In this document: one piece after another, positions 11,659 through 21,576 of the stretch
Layout: each line of letters opens with the position of its first letter
Position numbering within the stretch: position 1 is the stretch's first letter
From: Dinoroseobacter shibae DFL 12 = DSM 16493
GTDB taxonomy: Bacteria; Pseudomonadota; Alphaproteobacteria; Rhodobacterales; Rhodobacteraceae
NCBI RefSeq assembly: GCF_000018145.1
Contig: NC_009952.1
Coordinates: 2,790,001-2,854,000, forward strand
DNA: 64,000 nucleotides
Reading direction: 5' to 3'
Position numbers and translations under genes: made by a program
The notes under the pieces: generated by a model
Databases searched by the model: none
Seen by the model: only the letters and a program-made list of their open reading frames with translations
Told to the model about the DNA's origin: nothing

Positions 11659-12480
11659 TTAGTCCGCCAACTCCCGCCCGCGCTGCGCCGCCGCCGCCAC
11701 CGCCCGGCGCAAAAGCGGAGGAAACCCGGTCTCGGCATCCATCAGCACCTCCAGCGCCGCCGCCGTGGTCCCACCCGGGCTGGTGACATTGACCCGCAAC
11801 TGCGCAGGTCCCTCGTCGGCGGCCTCGGCCAGCGCGCCCGCGCCCGCCACGGTCGCCTGCGCCAGTTGCAGGGCAAGCGCGGGGGGCAGGCCCTCCGCCT
11901 CCCCGGCGGCGGCAAGCGTCTCGATCAGGTGAAAGACATAAGCCGGCCCGGACCCGGACACCGCCGTGACCGCGTCCATCTGGTGCTCGCCCTCCAGCCG
12001 CACGGTCTGCCCGATGGCCGAGAGCAGCGCCTCGGCCAGGGCCATATGCGCCTCGGTGGCCGCCCCGTTGCCGACCAGCGCCGTGATCCCCTTGCCGATG
12101 GCCGCGGGGGTGTTGGGCATGGCACGGATGATCGGGGTCGCGGGTCCGAAGGCCGCCTCGAAAAACCGGATCGGGGTGCCCGCCGCGATGGACAGGACCA
12201 GCGTCGCGCCCCCGCCCAGCGCGGTCACCGGGCCCAGCGCGTCGCCCATCATCTGCGGCTTGACCGCCAGCAGCGCGATCGCGGGGGCCTCGGGCACGCC
12301 CGCGTTCAGGTGCAACCCCTGGGCGGCCAGCCCCGTCAGCCAATCGGATGGTTTGGGGTCCAGAACCCAGACCGACCCGGGCGCGATCCCCTGTGCCAGC
12401 CAGCCCTGCAGCATGGCCGACCCCATCTTTCCGCAGCCAAGCAGGAACAAGCCCCGGCGGCGCACATCTTCGAGACCCAT
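11659..12480 (-). CDS. proC: Pyrroline-5-carboxylate reductase
   Basis: 273 residues. The N-terminal dinucleotide-binding GCGKMGSAMLQGW is near residue 15 and the P5CR signature is in the C-terminal helical domain (VSGSGPAYVFHLIETL near 165, and VTSPGGTTAAALEVL near 235). It catalyses the last step of proline synthesis, P5C plus NAD(P)H to proline. The start at 12480 has GGGAGGGG upstream; a longer frame upstream lacks family similarity. It lies between a YbjN-like gene and csaA on the same strand. Confidence 0.95.
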   Translation of the reverse strand: MGLEDVRRRGLFLLGCGKMGSAMLQGWLAQGIAPGSVWVLDPKPSDWLTGLAAQGLHLNAGVPEAPAIALLAVKPQMMGDALGPVTALGGGATLVLSIAAGTPIRFFEAAFGPATPIIRAMPNTPAAIGKGITALVGNGAATEAHMALAEALLSAIGQTVRLEGEHQMDAVTAVSGSGPAYVFHLIETLAAAGEAEGLPPALALQLAQATVAGAGALAEAADEGPAQLRVNVTSPGGTTAAALEVLMDAETGFPPLLRRAVAAAAQRGRELAD

Positions 12481-12511
12481 ATCCCCTCCCGCGTCGTCCT
12501 TGCGCGGCAGG

Positions 12512-13015
12512 TTAGGCGCGCCCGTAAGCCTCCGCAATGGCAACCTGAATGGCCGCCTCGGGGGCTTCCTCGCCCCATGTGGCCAGTTGGAAGGCGGGGT
12601 AGAACCGCTCGCAATTCAGAAACGCCGTGGTCAGCATCCGGTCGATCTGCTCCGGCCCGGCCAGCGCGCCGCCGCTGAGCACCAGGGCGTAGCGGTACAC
12701 CAGCAGGTTCTGTTGCGCCCAATGGGTGAACGCCCCGGTCCAGCACTTGTCGTTGGCCGCGTTCAGCACCGCGTGCAGCGCCGGAACCCGGTGCGCCGGC
12801 GGCTCCATGTCGAAGGTCATCACCAGCCGCAGGGTTTCGTCGTAATGGGACCAGGCGAGCGTGACCGAATAGGTCCGCCACTGGCCTTCCACCGCCATGG
12901 CGATCTGGTCATCCGCGATACGGTCGAAATCCCAGTCATGATGCTCCGCCAGCGATTCGACGATGTCGATCGGGTGAAGGTCTTCGGTCTCATAATGCTG
13001 CTCGACAAGTGACAT
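12512..13015 (-). CDS. YbjN domain-containing protein
   Basis: 167 residues (start MSLVEQHYETEDLHPIDIV; an ATG nine codons upstream at 13042 is possible and neither has a strong ribosome site). The YbjN fold resembles type III secretion chaperones and is widespread in alphaproteobacteria, with the family strings DWDFDRIADDQIAMAVEGQW and a conserved NCERFYPAFQLATW near residue 140. Function is not known. It heads the proC operon. Confidence 0.82.
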   Translation of the reverse strand: MSLVEQHYETEDLHPIDIVESLAEHHDWDFDRIADDQIAMAVEGQWRTYSVTLAWSHYDETLRLVMTFDMEPPAHRVPALHAVLNAANDKCWTGAFTHWAQQNLLVYRYALVLSGGALAGPEQIDRMLTTAFLNCERFYPAFQLATWGEEAPEAAIQVAIAEAYGRA

Positions 13016-13325
13016 GCCCGGCCCCGTTTTTCTGCCTGCCATGGGGTGTCCCACAATAGGCTGGGTGTCGTTACAAGACCCGCGCCGCGGCGGCCCGCGT
13101 CTTACTAGATATGGTGTAAGCGATGGCTTCACCTGTAAAGAAGAATTTTTGTGACAAACAGCGTGAAACCGTCGAGAGCTGGGGTTATCCACAATAATTT
13201 GTGTTAACAGCTGCTTAACCCCATAGACTGCGCCCCGGCGTGGAATCGACCCGTTTGCGTCAAGATCGGGTCTCAATTGTCTGAGAACAATTCCTGAAAC
13301 CATTCCCCACGACCGGAGGCCCGCC
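13016..13325. other. Intergenic region, divergent promoters, one DnaA-box sequence
   Basis: No gene seen. It contains a palindromic CGCCGCGGCG core, an AT-richer stretch, a perfect DnaA-box sequence TTATCCACA at 13185-13193, and the near-palindrome GTTAACAGCTGCTTAAC at about 13204-13220. The region separates the YbjN-like gene from the divergent acidic membrane protein gene and presumably carries both promoters. A single box is not evidence of an origin. Confidence 0.5.
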
Positions 13326-14246
13326 ATGGCACTGCGCTACGATTTCGACATCCTGCCTGTCTGCGACGACGCTCCCGCCGCGTCGGAAGATATGGCCCCT
13401 GCCCGGGAATTGGGCGTCTCCTGCATGGCGCTGTTCCGCGATCCCGCCACGGTGGACGCCCTGAAGGCCGCGCCCGACGGCCTGCGCGTCTACCTGGAGG
13501 CGTCGGGATTCGGCCTGACCGCCCATGACAGCGGCGCGCCCGAGGGCACCTATCCCGCCGAGGACGAGGAAACCCGCCTCGCGCTGATCGCGCAGCTTGC
13601 CGCCCGCCTGCCCCATGCGGACCTGACCGCCGACGACCTGCAACCTGCCACGCCGAAGGACGACAGCGACCGATTCGACCTGCCCGCCTTTCTGCACAGC
13701 CTGGAGACGGCACAGCCCTTGGCGCAGGACCCCCCGGCCCCGCCGGAGCCAACGGAGGCGGACGCCTGGGATTCGGCCGAACTTGCCGCGGCCGAGACCG
13801 CAGAGCCGCTGGACCCGGACACCACCGAACCCGCGCCTCGCACGGACCCGGAGGACGCGGCCGAGAGCCCGGCCGCGCCCCCCGAAGAGGAAAATTGGGT
13901 CGACCTGATCGCGAAATTCACGGAAGGCGCGGAGCGCGCGTCTCCCCCGGATAGCGCCGCGGAAGACGATGCAGAATGGCAATCCGCGGATGAAGGGCCG
14001 ACAGAGAACCGCGACACAGACGCGGCTGCGGCCCCGGACATGGCGGAGGACATCTGGGACGCACCCGGTTACGAGGACGACGTGGACACCGAAGCGGCGC
14101 AAGACCCCGCGCCCGACAGAAAGCTGACCCTCGTGCGCCTGGTGGCGGGCATCGCGCTCCTGGCTGGGTTGATCCTCGCCGCGCCGCTCGTGATGGACAA
14201 GGTGATGCCCCTGGTCGAGGCCAACGCCACCGCGATCGCGCGCTGA
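13326..14246 (+). CDS. Highly acidic, C-terminally membrane-anchored protein of unknown function
   Basis: 306 residues. The N-terminal 90 residues look folded (MALRYDFDILPVCDDAPAA onward, with an ARELGVSCMALFRDP segment). Residues about 105-265 are low-complexity, rich in Glu, Asp, Ala and Pro and probably disordered. A single transmembrane helix (LVAGIALLAGLILAAPLVM, about 275-295) is followed by a short tail. The topology suggests a cytoplasmic domain held at the membrane by a flexible acidic linker. A GGAGG site precedes the ATG. No family recognised. Confidence 0.72.
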   Translation: MALRYDFDILPVCDDAPAASEDMAPARELGVSCMALFRDPATVDALKAAPDGLRVYLEASGFGLTAHDSGAPEGTYPAEDEETRLALIAQLAARLPHADLTADDLQPATPKDDSDRFDLPAFLHSLETAQPLAQDPPAPPEPTEADAWDSAELAAAETAEPLDPDTTEPAPRTDPEDAAESPAAPPEEENWVDLIAKFTEGAERASPPDSAAEDDAEWQSADEGPTENRDTDAAAAPDMAEDIWDAPGYEDDVDTEAAQDPAPDRKLTLVRLVAGIALLAGLILAAPLVMDKVMPLVEANATAIAR

Positions 14247-14248
14247 GC

Positions 14249-14491
14249 CTAGCCCTTCGCCTCCAGCGCTTCGATCCGCGCCTTCAGCGCCTCGTTCTCC
14301 TCGCGGGCCTTCTGCGCCATGCCGCGCACGGCATCGAATTCTTCGCGCGTGACGAAATCCCGGTCCGCCAGCCAGCGGTCCATCATCCCCTTCATCGCGG
14401 TCTCGGCTTCGTCCCTGGCCCCTTGCGCCACGCCCATGGCGTTGGTCATCAACTGGCCGATATCGTCGAACAACTTGTTGCGGGTCTGCAT
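14249..14491 (-). CDS. ubiK: UbiK/BMFP-family accessory factor
   Basis: 80 residues. A short N-terminal helix (LFDDIGQLMTNAMGVAQGAR) precedes VTREEFDAVRGMAQKAREEN and a C-terminal coiled coil ending EALKARIEALEAKG. This matches BMFP (YqiC/UbiK) proteins, which trimerise through the coiled coil and in enterobacteria help ubiquinone synthesis. The start at 14491 is chosen for the GGAG site; another Met lies four codons upstream. Divergent from lgt. The role in this organism is inferred. Confidence 0.85.
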   Translation of the reverse strand: MQTRNKLFDDIGQLMTNAMGVAQGARDEAETAMKGMMDRWLADRDFVTREEFDAVRGMAQKAREENEALKARIEALEAKG

Positions 14492-14603
14492 GGGGCGCTC
14501 CATCTGCTGCGTGACCCCGTATATGGCCCCGTCCCCCTGAAACCTCAAGGTTGACAAGCCCTCGGCCAGCCCGGACACATCGCCCCAGATGCCGGAGCCC
14601 GTG

Positions 14604-15491
14604 ATGCCGTTCGCCATACCCTTCCCGCCGCTGAGCCCCGAGATCTTCGCGATCGAGATCGGCGGGGTGACCCTCGCCCTGCGCTGGTATGCGCTGGCCT
14701 ATATCCTCGGGCTGGTGCTGGGCTGGCGGATCGTGACCGGGCTGGTCAAGCGCCCCGCGCTCTGGGGCGCGCGCCCCGCCCCGATGTCCCCGCCGCAGGT
14801 CGAGGCCCTGCTGACCTGGGTGATCCTCGGGGTGGTGCTGGGCGGGCGGCTGGGCTTCGTGCTGTTCTACCAGCCCGATTACTACCTGCGCCATCCGGCC
14901 GAGATCCTGATGGTCTGGCAGGGCGGCATGGCCTTCCATGGCGGGCTTGTGGGCGTGGTGCTGGCGGTGGCGATCTTCTGCTGGCGCGAAGGCGTGCCCC
15001 ATTTGCAGGCCGCCGATGCGCTGGCCGTCGCGACCCCGCCGGGGCTGTTGCTCGGACGGATGTCGAATTTCATCAATGCCGAGCTTTGGGGCCGGCCCAC
15101 GGACGCGCCCTGGGGCGTGATCTTCCCCGGTGTCTCGGCCCAGAATTGCGGCCAGCCCGCGGGGGAGCTTTGCGCGCGCCACCCCTCGCAGCTCTACGAG
15201 GCGGGGCTGGAGGGGCTTCTGCTCGGCCTCGTGCTGTGGTGGCTGGTGCGGCGCGGCGCGCTGGCGCGCACGGGGACGGTGTTCGGCACGTTCCTCGCAG
15301 GCTACGGCGCGGCGCGTTTCGTGGTCGAACTGGTCCGCCAGCCGGATGCGCAATTCGTCTCCGCCGGCAACCCGGTGGGCCATGCGCTGCACTTCGGCGG
15401 CTGGGGCCTGACCATGGGTCAGATCCTGAGCCTGCCGATGATCGCGCTCGGCCTGTGGCTGATCGCGCGCGCCCGCCGCACCGCGCCATGA
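14604..15491 (+). CDS. lgt: Prolipoprotein diacylglyceryl transferase
   Basis: 295 residues and about seven membrane segments. The Lgt signature is seen as [20 protein letters not shown] near residue 150, with the conserved [12 protein letters not shown] near 195. It moves diacylglycerol from phosphatidylglycerol to the lipobox cysteine of prolipoproteins in the inner membrane; the small lipoprotein at 7829 would be a substrate. The start at 14604 has GGAG seven bases upstream; an ATG five codons earlier is possible. Its stop overlaps the next start (ATGA). Confidence 0.95.
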   Translation: MPFAIPFPPLSPEIFAIEIGGVTLALRWYALAYILGLVLGWRIVTGLVKRPALWGARPAPMSPPQVEALLTWVILGVVLGGRLGFVLFYQPDYYLRHPAEILMVWQGGMAFHGGLVGVVLAVAIFCWREGVPHLQAADALAVATPPGLLLGRMSNFINAELWGRPTDAPWGVIFPGVSAQNCGQPAGELCARHPSQLYEAGLEGLLLGLVLWWLVRRGALARTGTVFGTFLAGYGAARFVVELVRQPDAQFVSAGNPVGHALHFGGWGLTMGQILSLPMIALGLWLIARARRTAP

Positions 15492-16579
15492 CCCCGCTGG
15501 CGGAGATCCTCGCCGCGCGGATCGCCGCGACCGGCCCGATCACCGTGGCCGAGTTCATGGCCGAATGCCTGCTGCACCCCACCCACGGCTATTACACCAC
15601 GCGCACGCCCTTCGGTCAGGCGGGCGATTTCACCACCGCACCGGAGATCAGCCAGATGTTCGGGGAATTGCTGGGCCTCGCGCTGGCCCAGGCCTGGCAC
15701 GACCAGGGCGCACCGCCCGGCGCCATTCTTGCCGAGATCGGGCCGGGGCGCGGCACGCTCATGGCCGACATCCGGCGCGTGCTGAAACAGGTGCCCGGCG
15801 CCGCCACCCTGCGCCCCCACCTGGTTGAGGCCAGCCCCGCCCTGCGCGCCGAGCAGGCAACCCGCGTGCCGGAGGCCGTCCGGCTCGACCGGGTGGAGGA
15901 TCTGCCCGACGCGCCGCTCTTGCTGGTGGCCAACGAGTTCTTCGATGCCCTGCCCATCCGCCAGTTCGAGCGCCACGCCGCGGGCTGGGCCGAACGGCAG
16001 ATCGGGCTGGCCGAGGGCGCGCTGGCCTTCGGGCGCGCCCAACCCGCGGCGCTGGCATCCCTCGCCCACCGGATGGCGGATACAGGCCCCGGCGATCTGG
16101 TCGAAACCTGCGCCCCGGCGCAGCCGATCATCGCCGAGATCGCGGGCCGCATCGCGCGCCACGGCGGCGCGGCGATCATTGCAGACTATGGCGACTGGCG
16201 CTCGAAGGGCGACACGTTGCAGGCGGTGCGCGCCCATCGCCCGGACCCGGTGCTGGCCCATCCCGGCCAGGCCGACCTGACCGCTCATGTGGATTTCGAG
16301 CCGCTGGCGCAGGCCGCGCGCACCGCCGGCGCGAGCGTATCAGCGATGATCCCCCAGGGCGTGTTTCTTGAACGGCTGGGCATCACCACCCGCGCCCAGG
16401 CCCTCGCCACGGGACTGGAAGGCGCGGCATTGCAAAGCCACATCGCCGCACATCGCCGCTTGACCCACCCGGAGGAAATGGGAACCCTGTTCAAAGTGCT
16501 CTGTGTGAGTCCCCCATCCGCGCCCCCCGTGCCGGGGTCCATCGCCCCGCCCAACCCCGGGAAACCCGACGCCCCATGA
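15488..16579 (+). CDS. SAM-dependent methyltransferase of the MidA/NDUFAF7 family
   Basis: 363 residues. The SAM-binding motif [13 protein letters not shown] is near residue 83, the family string [28 protein letters not shown] is spread over residues 31-58, and an [12 protein letters not shown] segment lies near 155. The mitochondrial relative NDUFAF7 methylates an arginine of a complex I subunit, so a complex I role is possible but unproved here. It is coupled by ATGA overlaps to both lgt and the laccase-domain gene, a common order in this bacterial group. Confidence 0.88.
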   Translation: MTPLAEILAARIAATGPITVAEFMAECLLHPTHGYYTTRTPFGQAGDFTTAPEISQMFGELLGLALAQAWHDQGAPPGAILAEIGPGRGTLMADIRRVLKQVPGAATLRPHLVEASPALRAEQATRVPEAVRLDRVEDLPDAPLLLVANEFFDALPIRQFERHAAGWAERQIGLAEGALAFGRAQPAALASLAHRMADTGPGDLVETCAPAQPIIAEIAGRIARHGGAAIIADYGDWRSKGDTLQAVRAHRPDPVLAHPGQADLTAHVDFEPLAQAARTAGASVSAMIPQGVFLERLGITTRAQALATGLEGAALQSHIAAHRRLTHPEEMGTLFKVLCVSPPSAPPVPGSIAPPNPGKPDAP

Positions 16580-17334
16580 CGCTCGAGATCCTCACATCGC
16601 CCGCCCTGCCGGTGGCGCACGGGTTCTTCACCCGCAAGGGCGGCGCGTCCTCGGGCGTGTTCGAGGGGCTCAATTGCGGCCCCGGCTCCAGCGACCAGTC
16701 CGACACCGTGGCCCTGAACCGCGCCCGCGTGGCCGCGGCGATGGAGGTGCCGGTCAGTGCGCTCGCCACGGTGAACCAGGTTCATTCGCCGGACGTGGTC
16801 ACGCTCGAGGCCGCCCCGGCGCCCGGCCCTAAACCCACCGCCGACGCCATGGTCACCGCGACCCCGGGCCTCGTTCTCGGCATCCTGACCGCCGATTGCC
16901 AGCCGGTGCTCTTCGCCGACGGGCAGGCGGGCGTCATCGGCGCGGCCCATGCGGGCTGGCGCGGCGCGCTGGACGGCGTGCTGGAGGCCACGATCGACGC
17001 CATGGTGGCCGCGGGCGCCCGGCGCGAGGCGATCACCGCGGTGATCGGCCCGTCGATCTCCCAGCGGGCCTACGAGGTCGGGCCCGAGTTTCTCGACCGT
17101 TTCCTCGACGACGACCCCGAGAACAGCCGCTTTTTCGCCGGGGGCCAGGACGGCCGGGCGCATTTCGACCTGATCTCCTACGGGCTGACCCGGCTGCGGG
17201 GCGCGGGCATCGCCCAGGCCGAGTGGACCGGCCATTGCACCTACAGCGATCCGGGCCGGTTCTTTTCCTACCGCCGCAGCGTCCATGGGGGCGAGGCAGA
17301 TTACGGCCGGCTGATCTCGACCATCCGGCTCTGA
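16576..17334 (+). CDS. pgeF: Peptidoglycan editing factor PgeF (multicopper-laccase-like domain, YfiH)
   Basis: 252 residues. The conserved zinc and active-site motifs are VNQVHSPDVV near residue 75, TADCQPVLF near 113, AAHAGWRGALDGV near 130 and the late GHCTYSDPGRFFSYRR near 222. In E. coli PgeF removes wrong amino acids from muropeptide precursors; relatives also act as purine nucleosidases. Last gene of the lgt/midA-like/pgeF unit, overlapping the previous stop by four bases. Confidence 0.93.
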   Translation: MTLEILTSPALPVAHGFFTRKGGASSGVFEGLNCGPGSSDQSDTVALNRARVAAAMEVPVSALATVNQVHSPDVVTLEAAPAPGPKPTADAMVTATPGLVLGILTADCQPVLFADGQAGVIGAAHAGWRGALDGVLEATIDAMVAAGARREAITAVIGPSISQRAYEVGPEFLDRFLDDDPENSRFFAGGQDGRAHFDLISYGLTRLRGAGIAQAEWTGHCTYSDPGRFFSYRRSVHGGEADYGRLISTIRL

Positions 17335-17504
17335 GCGGCCCTGTCGGGCCCGATGCCCGCCACATTCCTGCCTTGTTTCGCCCCGGCCCCCCGCGTCAGA
17401 TGCATGGAATACCTGCAAACGCGGGCATTTCCGCAGGGCCACTGCCCCCCGCAACTTTTACAATTTTCGTCAAATTTCGGCCTTTTTTGCCCGCAAGGCT
17501 GACC

Positions 17505-17532
17505 ACAATTCGCGATCACGAGCGCGGATTGT
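17505..17532. promoter_or_regulatory. Imperfect inverted repeat upstream of a small gene
   Basis: ACAATTCGCG and CGCGGATTGT are reverse complements with one mismatch, separated by eight bases. It sits about 40 bases before the small ORF at 17573, where an operator or transcript hairpin would be expected. No regulator is assigned. Confidence 0.4.
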
Positions 17533-17572
17533 TCCCAACTGCCACTCACGGCGCCAAATTAAGGCACAAACC

Positions 17573-17725
17573 ATGATGAAAGACACGCCCCGCTGGCTCC
17601 GCGCGCTGCTGCGCGCCACGGCCGAACACACCCCGCCCCCGCCCTATGCCCGCCAGGTGCGCCCGCCGCTTGCCCTGCGCGACGCGCCACCTGCACCGGA
17701 GCGGCGCCGCGCCGCGGGAGGCTGA
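17573..17725 (+). CDS. Small basic proline-rich protein (50 residues), hypothetical
   Basis: The frame starts with ATGATG preceded by AAGG at the right distance. The product begins MMKDTPRWLRALLRATAEHT, then a PPPPYARQVRPP segment and an arginine-rich end. The N-terminal 18 residues could form an amphipathic helix. It precedes the Hint-domain gene by about 108 bases on the same strand and has its own upstream inverted repeat. No family assigned; the coding call rests on the start context and position. Confidence 0.45.
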   Translation: MMKDTPRWLRALLRATAEHTPPPPYARQVRPPLALRDAPPAPERRRAAGG

Positions 17726-17754
17726 CCCCGCGTTAAGGATGACCCGTCGAATTC

Positions 17755-17773
17755 TTTGACAATTTTAGTCAAA
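17755..17773. promoter_or_regulatory. Perfect inverted repeat upstream of the Hint-domain gene
   Basis: TTTGAC and GTCAAA flank AATTTTA, giving a 6-bp dyad with a 7-base spacer about 60 bases before the gene start. The inside sequence GACAATTTTAGT recurs exactly at 57495-57506, and a relative (ACAATTTTCGTCAAA) lies at 17460-17474. Likely a protein-binding site; the regulator is unknown. Confidence 0.45.
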
Positions 17774-17833
17774 GCGCACAGGTTCAGCGGGCTGACCACG
17801 GTGGGGGCCGTACAGCAACCCGAGGGTAAGAAC

Positions 17834-18538
17834 ATGGCTCCACTCGTCCGTCCGCCGGTCCCGGTCACCGTATCCAATGGTGCAGACGCCACCGCGCAAC
17901 CGTCCGTTCTGGCCAGATTCGACAGCCACTGCATCGAACAGGGCGCGCGCAGCTTCTGCGCCCGCAAGCCCGAGATCGTAACGCGCCTGCTGCCGGCCTT
18001 CGGGATCCTCGCCCAAGGCACCCAGATCCGAGTACCCACGGGCAGCGTCGCGATCGAGGATCTGGGCCTCGGCGACACCATCGCCCCGGGTGACGGCGGC
18101 ACCGCTCAGATCACCTGGATCGGCGAGGTCACCTTGCGGCCCGACGCGCTCGACACCCCTTGGCTGCGCCGCGTACAGCCCGAACGCTTCGGCTTCGGCC
18201 GCCCCCTCAGCGACAGCATCCTCGGCGCCGCTGCCGAGGTACAACTCGGCGGCGCCCGCGACATCTCCAAGCCGCTCTCGACTTTCGGTCATGACGACAT
18301 GATCACCGCGCTGGTCCCGCAAGCCCCAGTCCGCATGTTCCAGATCGCCTGCGCCAGCCCCGCCTGGGCCGTGGCCAACGGTCTGTCGATTCGTACCCTG
18401 AACACGGACGGTTTCCTGTCCCGCCAACCCGATCTTCTCGCACAGATGTTCGCCAGGTTTATGCCCGGGCTGACCACGCGGCCCGCACCCGAACGCTTCG
18501 TCACCGCCTCGCCCTTCCGCCGCGCCCGCCTGGGCTGA
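17834..18538 (+). CDS. Hint-domain protein
   Basis: 234 residues. From about residue 75 there is a Hint-like core: FGILAQGTQIRVPTGSVAIEDLGLGD (the position that in self-splicing domains begins with Cys, here without it), then a strand pair around ITWIGEVTL and a late FGHDDMITA segment. Such Hint_2-type proteins are common in roseobacters, often in secreted or RTX-linked contexts, and usually of unknown function. The start at 17834 follows GAGGGTAAG. No signal peptide seen. Loss of the nucleophile suggests no splicing activity (inference). Confidence 0.75.
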   Translation: MAPLVRPPVPVTVSNGADATAQPSVLARFDSHCIEQGARSFCARKPEIVTRLLPAFGILAQGTQIRVPTGSVAIEDLGLGDTIAPGDGGTAQITWIGEVTLRPDALDTPWLRRVQPERFGFGRPLSDSILGAAAEVQLGGARDISKPLSTFGHDDMITALVPQAPVRMFQIACASPAWAVANGLSIRTLNTDGFLSRQPDLLAQMFARFMPGLTTRPAPERFVTASPFRRARLG

Positions 18539-18557
18539 GCCCCCGGACGCCCGCCCG

Positions 18558-19058
18558 TCAGGCGATCTGGCTGAGACGCGCTTCCATGACATCGAAGGGG
18601 ACGCCGGGCTCGTCCTTGGCCCCCCGGATCACCAGCGAGGTCTTCACGCTCGCCACGTTCTCCGCCGCGGTCAACTCGCCGGTCAGGAAGCTCTGGAAGG
18701 ACGACAGGTCCGGGGCCACGCATTTCAGGATGAAGTCGATCTCGCCGTTCAGCATGTGGCACTCGCGCACCAGCGGCCAGGCCCGGCAGCGCGCCTCGAA
18801 GGCGCTCAGATCCGCCTCCGCCTGGCTGTTCAGCCCGACCATGGCAAAGACCTGCACCTCGAATCCCAAGGCGCGGGTGTCGACACTGGCATGGTAGCCG
18901 CGGATGAACCCGGCCTCCTCCAGCGCGCGCACCCGGCGCAGGCAGGGCGGGGCCGAGATGCCGACGCGCCTGGCCAATTCGACATTGGTCATGCGCCCGT
19001 CCCCCTGCAATTCAGCAAGAATCTTGCGGTCGATCGGATCAAGTTTGGATGCGTGCAT
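18558..19058 (-). CDS. Lrp/AsnC-family transcriptional regulator
   Basis: 166 residues. N-terminal winged helix: LDPIDRKILAELQGDGRMTN, then VELARRVGISAPPCLRRVRALEE (helix-turn-helix about residues 24-45). C-terminal RAM ligand/oligomerisation domain from about 70, with the typical MLNGEIDFILKCVA. Regulators of this type sense amino acids. The start at 19058 is preceded by GAAGAGGG. Divergent from trxB across a 164-base region, so it may control itself and trxB. Confidence 0.92.
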   Translation of the reverse strand: MHASKLDPIDRKILAELQGDGRMTNVELARRVGISAPPCLRRVRALEEAGFIRGYHASVDTRALGFEVQVFAMVGLNSQAEADLSAFEARCRAWPLVRECHMLNGEIDFILKCVAPDLSSFQSFLTGELTAAENVASVKTSLVIRGAKDEPGVPFDVMEARLSQIA

Positions 19059-20221
<1,163 letters not shown>

Positions 20222-20238
20222 CCGCCCCGCAAGGCAGC

Positions 20239-20256
20239 CCGGGCCCGCAGGCCCGG
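20239..20256. terminator. GC-rich hairpin between convergent trxB and peroxidase genes
   Basis: CCGGGCC - CGCA - GGCCCGG, a 7-bp perfect stem in the 46 bases between two stops. There is no T-run, so termination may be weak or need Rho. Confidence 0.4.
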
Positions 20257-20267
20257 ACCGCGCTGGC

Positions 20268-21320
20268 TCAGGGCAGAACCTCGCCCGTGGGCCGCGGCGT
20301 CGCCGCCGTTTCCACCGGCAGGATCGGATAGACCACCTCCGGCATCTCCCCGGTCAGGGCGCGCAGGAAGGCCACGATCTTGTCCGCCTCATCCTCGGTG
20401 ATATCGGCACCGAGCTGCGAGTCGCCCATGATCTGCACCGCGGCCTTCAGGTCCCACACCACGCCGGAATGGAAATAGGGCGCCGTCAGCTCGATATTGC
20501 GCAGGGGCGAGGCCCGGAAGACATAGGAATCATCCGCCGTCTCGGTCACCGCGAATCGGCCCATGTCATCGGGCGGCAGCACATCCGCCCCCGGCTTCTC
20601 GATCAGCCCGAAGGGATAGTAGCCGTTGCCGCCCAGGTTCACCCCGTTATGGCAAGAGGCGCAGCCCTTGTCGATGAAGAGCGCCAGGCCCTCCTTCTGG
20701 TCCTCGCTCAGCGCCGCCTCGTCCCCGTTCAGATAGGCATCGAAGGGCGCGGGCGTGATCAGCGTGGCCTCGTAGGCCTCGATCGCCTTAGCGAAATTGT
20801 CGAAGGACACCGGGTCGGCCTCTTCGGGAAAGGAGGCCGTGAACCACTCCACATATTGCGGCATGGAGTTGAGCGTCGCGATCACGTTCTCCGGCGTGTT
20901 GGCCATCTCGACCCCCGCCTGCACAGGCCCCTTGGCCTGCGCTGCCAGGTCCTCGGCCCGCCCGTCCCAGAACTGCGCGATGTTGAACACCGCGTTCAGC
21001 ACCGTGGGCGAGTTGCGCGGCCCCTTCTGCCAGCCATGGCCGATCGAGACCGGCATGTTGTCGTCGCCGCCCGTCGCCAGGTTGTGGCAGGAATTGCACG
21101 AAAACACCCCCGACGCGGACATCCGCGGGTCGAAGAACAGCGCCTTGCCCAGGTCGATCTTCTCCGGCGTGACGGGGTTGTCGCGCAGCGCCGGGATCGT
21201 GGAGGGCACCGGCTCGAACAGCTCGCGCGCCTGCTCCTGCAGGTCGGACGCGGACGCCGCGGACGCGGCCAGAACAAGCATGGAAACAGTGCCAAACCGG
21301 AGGGCTGGGTGACAGGCCAT
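20268..21320 (-). CDS. Di-haem cytochrome c peroxidase (CcpA/MauG family)
   Basis: 350 residues with a signal peptide (about 1-25). Two c-haem sites are visible: CNSCH near residue 75 and CASCH near residue 220. The layout is that of bacterial CCP, which reduces periplasmic H2O2 with electrons from small cytochromes or cupredoxins. AAGGAG precedes the ATG at 21320. Upstream lie an Irr-like box and an FNR-like dyad, so iron and oxygen control are likely. MauG-type roles cannot be excluded, but no mau genes are present. Confidence 0.92.
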   Translation of the reverse strand: MACHPALRFGTVSMLVLAASAASASDLQEQARELFEPVPSTIPALRDNPVTPEKIDLGKALFFDPRMSASGVFSCNSCHNLATGGDDNMPVSIGHGWQKGPRNSPTVLNAVFNIAQFWDGRAEDLAAQAKGPVQAGVEMANTPENVIATLNSMPQYVEWFTASFPEEADPVSFDNFAKAIEAYEATLITPAPFDAYLNGDEAALSEDQKEGLALFIDKGCASCHNGVNLGGNGYYPFGLIEKPGADVLPPDDMGRFAVTETADDSYVFRASPLRNIELTAPYFHSGVVWDLKAAVQIMGDSQLGADITEDEADKIVAFLRALTGEMPEVVYPILPVETAATPRPTGEVLP

Positions 21321-21360
21321 GAGAAACTCCTTTTCTTGTGGACCTTAGCCTGCCCGGCCT

Positions 21361-21381
21361 AACTTGGAATCGTTCTAAGTT
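21361..21381. promoter_or_regulatory. Irr/ICE-box-like palindrome upstream of the peroxidase gene
   Basis: AACTTGGAA - TCG - TTCTAAGTT: arms match except at one position. It fits the TTnGAA-N3-TTCnAA core of the iron control element bound by Irr in alphaproteobacteria. It lies about 40 bases before the peroxidase start, where a promoter would be. Confidence 0.5.
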
Positions 21382-21383
21382 TG

Positions 21384-21397
21384 TTGACTCAGGTCAA
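21384..21397. promoter_or_regulatory. FNR-type site upstream of the peroxidase gene
   Basis: TTGACTCAGGTCAA is a perfect TTGAC-N4-GTCAA dyad, the same type as upstream of bchE. It is placed two bases beyond the Irr-like box, upstream as for an activator. FNR control of ccp genes is known in other proteobacteria. Confidence 0.55.
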
Positions 21398-21576
21398 ATC
21401 CGAACGCCCAACGCCACACGATAGGAAATTCCTATCAATACGCCGCGCGAAACCCGTCCATCGCCCGCCCTGTGCCCGGATCAACACAGCGTTTACCGCG
21501 ATCGCAAATTGTTCTTGGCAGATCGGGTTGGCTGCCATATGCGTTCAGCCGTGAACACATATTGAGTCCCGCCCCG

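Noticed and set aside
13185-13193. Replication origin suggested by a DnaA box
   Set aside because: Only one box, with no cluster, no AT-rich unwinding element and no dnaA, gidA or parAB nearby.
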